From assembly GCA_050946255.1 (NCBI GenBank), contig JBMNUL010000113.1, positions 1-8,654 of the forward strand: a stretch of 8,654 nucleotides of DNA. Reading direction: 5' to 3'. Positions 6,221 to 8,654 of the stretch are shown one piece after another. The translations under genes were made by a program, and so were the position numbers. How positions within the stretch are numbered: position 1 is the first letter of the stretch; each line of letters starts with the position of its first letter. This DNA is from JBMNUL01 sp050946255. GTDB lineage: Bacteria > Actinomycetota > Coriobacteriia > Coriobacteriales > CADBOM01. Under the pieces are notes generated by a model that worked only from the letters and a program-made list of their open reading frames with translations, did not search any database and was not told the origin of the DNA.

Positions 6221-6864
6221 CCGCGGACCGTCTCTACCAGCTCTTGAAAGTTGGAGCAGATGGCATCCGGGCGCTCGGGCTTGAGCTTTTCCCTGTTGAA
6301 CATTCCCCAGATCACGCCTATTGACATGCAGCCAGCAGCATTGGCGGCCATGATGTCGAAGGGGCTGTCACCCACATAAGCACATTCAGCTGGGGACAAC
6401 CCGAGCTTATCCACACAAGCGAGAACCGGCTCAGGACCTGGTTTGTGGCCTTCGCAATCATCGGCGCCAATCAAGAATTCGAAGTACTTTTCGATTCCCA
6501 GAACCTCGAGTCCCCGAGCTGCCAGCCAATGCCTCTTGGAAGTCACAACGGCCATTTTCAACCCCATGCTGTTCAGCTCGCTCAGAGCCTCATCCTCGCC
6601 GGGGAACTTTGCAATCATCTCATCGTGGATCTTGTGATTGTAAGAGCGGTACGACTTTAAAAGCTTCTCCTGCACTTCCGGGTCGTCGGAAAAATCCTTC
6701 ATCTGATCTGCAAGTGGAATCCCGACCTTTTCCATCAGAACATCTTCTGGAAGAGCCTTGCCCAGAACCTCTTCCGTCGCATGGATGAAGCTTGCCAGGA
6801 TCATATCGTGGGTGTCCGCAATGGTCCCGTCGTTGTCGAAAATTACCGCTTTCAATCCAGCCAT
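6211..6864 (-). CDS. HAD-family phosphatase (Gph/PpaX-like)
   Basis: The 217-residue protein is a HAD hydrolase with a helical cap inserted after motif I, like phosphoglycolate phosphatase and pyrophosphatase PpaX. Motif I is FDNDGT with nucleophile Asp10 and acid/base Asp12; motif II is the Thr108 in VVTSK; motif III is Lys141 in HKPGPEP; motif IV is GDSPFDI with Asp166 and Asp170. It should hydrolyse small phosphate esters or pyrophosphate in the cytosol; the substrate cannot be told from sequence. I chose the ATG at 6864 because GGAG (complement of 6873-6876) lies 8 bases before it and the protein then begins MAGLKAVIFDNDG, as usual for the family. A longer form from a TTG at 6894 adds ten residues and is less likely. 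Its 3' end carries the 21-bp repeat. It stands alone, without operon partners in the window. Confidence 0.9.
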   Translation of the reverse strand: MAGLKAVIFDNDGTIADTHDMILASFIHATEEVLGKALPEDVLMEKVGIPLADQMKDFSDDPEVQEKLLKSYRSYNHKIHDEMIAKFPGEDEALSELNSMGLKMAVVTSKRHWLAARGLEVLGIEKYFEFLIGADDCEGHKPGPEPVLACVDKLGLSPAECAYVGDSPFDIMAANAAGCMSIGVIWGMFNREKLKPERPDAICSNFQELVETVRGAL

Positions 6865-6872
6865 CGGCGAAA

Positions 6873-6876
6873 CTCC
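6873..6876 (-). promoter_or_regulatory. Ribosome binding site of the HAD gene
   Basis: The complement reads GGAG (in GATGGAG), 8 bases before the ATG at 6864. It supports that start over the upstream TTG at 6894. Confidence 0.6.
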
Positions 6877-7164
6877 ATCCAGTAGATATCTCAACCTATC
6901 CGCACGGTTTCCAGCTTAATGCAATACCTCGGCTGTACTCGCATGCTTGCCGTCAATTACCTCAACTGGAAGTGATGACTGCAACGACCGGACTTGGGAA
7001 AGAAAGTACTGACATCGGTAGAGCAACGATTGGAAAATTCTTTTTCTACCCCAATCAAGGAAGGGAAATCTGCAAGAAACGCCTCTTCCGACTGATTTCT
7101 CATAGCACTCCATGATTCACTGTGGTACAACCCTGATTTCCCCATGGAAAACAATTAGCACACG

Positions 7165-7199
7165 AAAAAGAGAGCAGCCCGCCTTCCTGCGGGCCGCTC
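7165..7199 (-). terminator. Intrinsic terminator of the glycyl radical enzyme gene
   Basis: Read on the minus strand, GAGCGGCCCGC pairs with GCGGGCTGCTC as an 11-bp GC-rich stem (one G-T wobble at 7176/7195) around a 6-base loop, followed by CT and a run of five T (complement of 7165-7169). It lies about 65 bp after the stop codon of the glycyl radical gene and shows that this gene is the last in its operon. Confidence 0.9.
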
Positions 7200-7263
7200 C
7201 CCTATCTCGATCCAGATTAACAGGACAAACCCTTGTGAACCTGGATTCTGCTGGACACAACGG

Positions 7264-8654
7264 TTACAGAGTATTCTCCGTCCTGCTGATGATGTCGTTC
7301 TGCTGATCGCGTGACAGCTCGACGAAGTACGCGGAGTACCCGGCGATGCGCACGACGAGGTCCCTATACTCCTCGGGATTGGCCTGCGCGGCCTTCATGT
7401 CCTCGGTGGAGACGACGTTGTACTGGACCTCCATGCCGCCTTCCTCGAGGTAGGTCTTGGTGAGGTCGCGCATCTTGTCCATACCATCCTTGCGGGCAAG
7501 CGCGGAAGGATGGATCCTGATGTTCAAGGCCATGCCGTCCATGAACTTGTTGTGCTGATAGGTCTTGGAGGACTGGAGCACTGCGGTCGGGCCGTTGTGG
7601 TCGCGGCTCTGGCAAGGCGAGGCGCCGTCTGCAATCGGGCTTGGATTCTGACGCCCATCCGGGGTTCCCCAGGTCACATAGCCCTGGGCAACGTGGTCGG
7701 AACCACTGTAGAGGCCGGCACGGAATATCTTGGCGCGCTTGGAGTAGATTCCCTTGCACATCTCGTAGTATGCGTTGGTGACCCAGTCCATCATCTCGTC
7801 GGCGTACGGATCGTCGTTTCCGAAGTGCGGGCAATCGTTGATGATCTTGGCCTGCAGCTCCTCGTGCCCGACCCAGTTGTCCATGCAGGCGTCATAAAGC
7901 TCACGGAGAGTGCAGTAGTGATTGTCGAAGCACATCCAGCGGATGGCCGTGAGAGAATCTGCCACGGTGGCAAGTCCGGTGGCGGTCCCTCCGTACTCGT
8001 TGTACTTTGCACCGCCCCAGGTCACGTCCAATCCCTTGCGCATGCAGCCCTCGGTGAAGAGCGAGATTCCAATGAACGGGGTGTAGTGCTGAATGACGTA
8101 CTCGCAGATATTGTTGTAGCTCATGACGCCGCGCAGGTAGGTGTTGGCCAGTGTGTACCAAGCCTGCTTGACCTCGTCGATCGACTTCATGTCGTAGAGG
8201 AACCCTGTGTGGATGCTGTACTGCTCGCCATTGAACGGGTTCTTGCCGTCGTTGATGGCCATCGTCAGGAGCACCGAATAATGCAGGTTGGTGTTGGGCG
8301 GGATCACGCCATTAGCGCATGCGTAATCGGTTCCCTGACCAGTGATCTCCTGACATCCGATGATCGCGTAGTCGCGGGCGTCATGCAGCGTGAACCCTAG
8401 CTCGCGCTGGAGTCCTGGGATGATCTGCTCGTCGTTCTGGAACAGTGGCAGTCCTCCAACGAGCTTGTTGACGGTGATTGCAAGCTCCCAGAGGTCGTCC
8501 GGGGTGTCCTTGTTGACGCGGAGCGAAATCGTGGGATCGTGCAGCTTCATACGGCCGAGAGCTGCAAGGGTCATGTAGCTCACCGGATTGGAGGCATCCT
8601 CGCCGGTATCCGGGTCGACGCCGCCGATGGTCGTGTGCATATAGGTGTTGCCGA
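7264..8654 (-). CDS. Glycyl radical enzyme (PFL-like family), C-terminal part, 5'-truncated by window edge
   Basis: About 462 C-terminal residues of a glycyl radical enzyme are present; the frame is open to the right window edge, so the ATG at 8640 is internal and roughly 320-400 residues are missing. The radical loop is VRIAGYSAYF, with the glycine at codon 7339-7341, 25th from the C-terminus. The active-site loop is GCQE, with Cys at codon 8353-8355 and Glu two residues on. Other family elements are GGAKYNEYGGTATGLATVADSL and PIADGASPCQ. A Cys-x-Glu pair is typical of dehydratases, C-N or C-S lyases and decarboxylases of the family, whereas pyruvate formate-lyase itself has adjacent cysteines, so it is not PFL. 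The substrate is unknown; Gln replaces the common Val between Cys and Glu. The radical-SAM activase needed to make the radical is not downstream, where a terminator follows at once; it must lie beyond the right edge or elsewhere. The enzyme would be O2-sensitive. Confidence 0.93.
   Translation of the reverse strand, partial: GNTYMHTTIGGVDPDTGEDASNPVSYMTLAALGRMKLHDPTISLRVNKDTPDDLWELAITVNKLVGGLPLFQNDEQIIPGLQRELGFTLHDARDYAIIGCQEITGQGTDYACANGVIPPNTNLHYSVLLTMAINDGKNPFNGEQYSIHTGFLYDMKSIDEVKQAWYTLANTYLRGVMSYNNICEYVIQHYTPFIGISLFTEGCMRKGLDVTWGGAKYNEYGGTATGLATVADSLTAIRWMCFDNHYCTLRELYDACMDNWVGHEELQAKIINDCPHFGNDDPYADEMMDWVTNAYYEMCKGIYSKRAKIFRAGLYSGSDHVAQGYVTWGTPDGRQNPSPIADGASPCQSRDHNGPTAVLQSSKTYQHNKFMDGMALNIRIHPSALARKDGMDKMRDLTKTYLEEGGMEVQYNVVSTEDMKAAQANPEEYRDLVVRIAGYSAYFVELSRDQQNDIISRTENTL

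Larger units (their letters stand above)
6865..7263. other. Non-coding stretch between HAD and glycyl radical genes
   Basis: About 400 bp without a supported gene. It is visibly more AT-rich than the flanking genes. It holds the terminator of the glycyl radical enzyme gene at its right end and must hold the HAD promoter at its left. A weak minus-strand candidate is TTGCAT (near 6923) with GATAGG about 18 bases further; I would not rely on it. Short minus-strand frames (for example 6957-7145) lack a good ribosome binding site at their main start and family features. Confidence 0.5.

Noticed and set aside
6865..6894. Longer HAD start at a TTG (6894)
   Set aside because: The ATG at 6864 has a well-spaced GGAG and gives the usual short N-terminus before the DxDGT motif.
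6957..7154. Minus-strand frame of 65 codons in the intergenic region
   Set aside because: The first start is TTG and neither it nor the ATG at 7145 has a ribosome binding site. An internal ATG at 7103 has a GGAG, but at close spacing, and the 48-residue product shows nothing recognisable.
7510..8400. 296-codon plus-strand frame opposite the glycyl radical gene
   Set aside because: It is antisense to strongly conserved coding sequence and shows no recognisable motifs; long antisense frames are common in GC-rich genes.
7264..8654. Annotation of the glycyl radical enzyme as pyruvate formate-lyase
   Set aside because: The active-site loop has a single Cys followed by Gln-Glu, not the adjacent cysteines of pyruvate formate-lyase.
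1..8654. CRISPR arrays, tRNA or rRNA genes, insertion sequences
   Set aside because: No regularly spaced identical repeats, no cloverleaf-like or rRNA sequence and no transposase-like ORF were seen; the only repeats are the 57-bp array and the 21-bp pair.

Overview
The window looks like a chromosomal piece of an obligately anaerobic, moderately high-GC bacterium. The gene mix (an [FeFe]-hydrogenase, a fumarate-reductase-like FAD protein, an acyl-CoA ligase and a glycyl radical enzyme) fits best with a gut or rumen actinobacterium of the Coriobacteriia/Eggerthellaceae type. That placement is inferred from gene content and base composition; no marker gene (rRNA, tRNA) is present.

Layout from left to right. 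(1) 2-1003 (+) is the C-terminal two thirds of an AMP-forming acyl-CoA synthetase, cut by the window edge. (2) 1007-1321 (+) is a small possible gene of unknown function, close behind it. (3) 1360-1530 holds three tandem copies of a degenerate 57-bp repeat. (4) 1540-2805 (-) is a complete U32-family protein (TrhP/RlhA-like, probably RNA hydroxylation). (5) 2806-3130 is a divergent intergenic region rich in dyads: a strong 9+4 bp stem, two small hairpins, a possible leader peptide and a 7-bp inverted repeat just before the next ribosome binding site. (6) 3131-4513 and 4528-6027 (+) form a tight two-gene operon: a monomeric [FeFe]-hydrogenase with two N-terminal [4Fe-4S] clusters, and a cytosolic FAD-dependent reductase. 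(7) 6028-6210 holds a terminator-like hairpin and one of two copies of a 21-bp perfect direct repeat; the second copy covers the stop codon of the next gene. (8) 6211-6864 (-) is a HAD phosphatase of the Gph/PpaX kind. (9) 6865-7263 is non-coding apart from a strong intrinsic terminator. (10) 7264-8654 (-) is the C-terminal part of a glycyl radical enzyme of unknown substrate, cut by the right edge.

The most interesting unit is the hydrogenase-flavoprotein pair. Gene spacing of 14 bp and a strong ribosome binding site between them suggest that they are made together. A plausible reading is that H2 oxidation feeds electrons to a soluble flavoprotein that reduces an organic acceptor, or that the flavin enzyme sends electrons to proton reduction. 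The flavoprotein appears to lack the catalytic Arg and substrate-binding His/Arg of fumarate reductases, so its acceptor is probably not fumarate. The glycyl radical enzyme and the CoA ligase also act on unidentified substrates, which is typical of anaerobes that use many host- or diet-derived small molecules.
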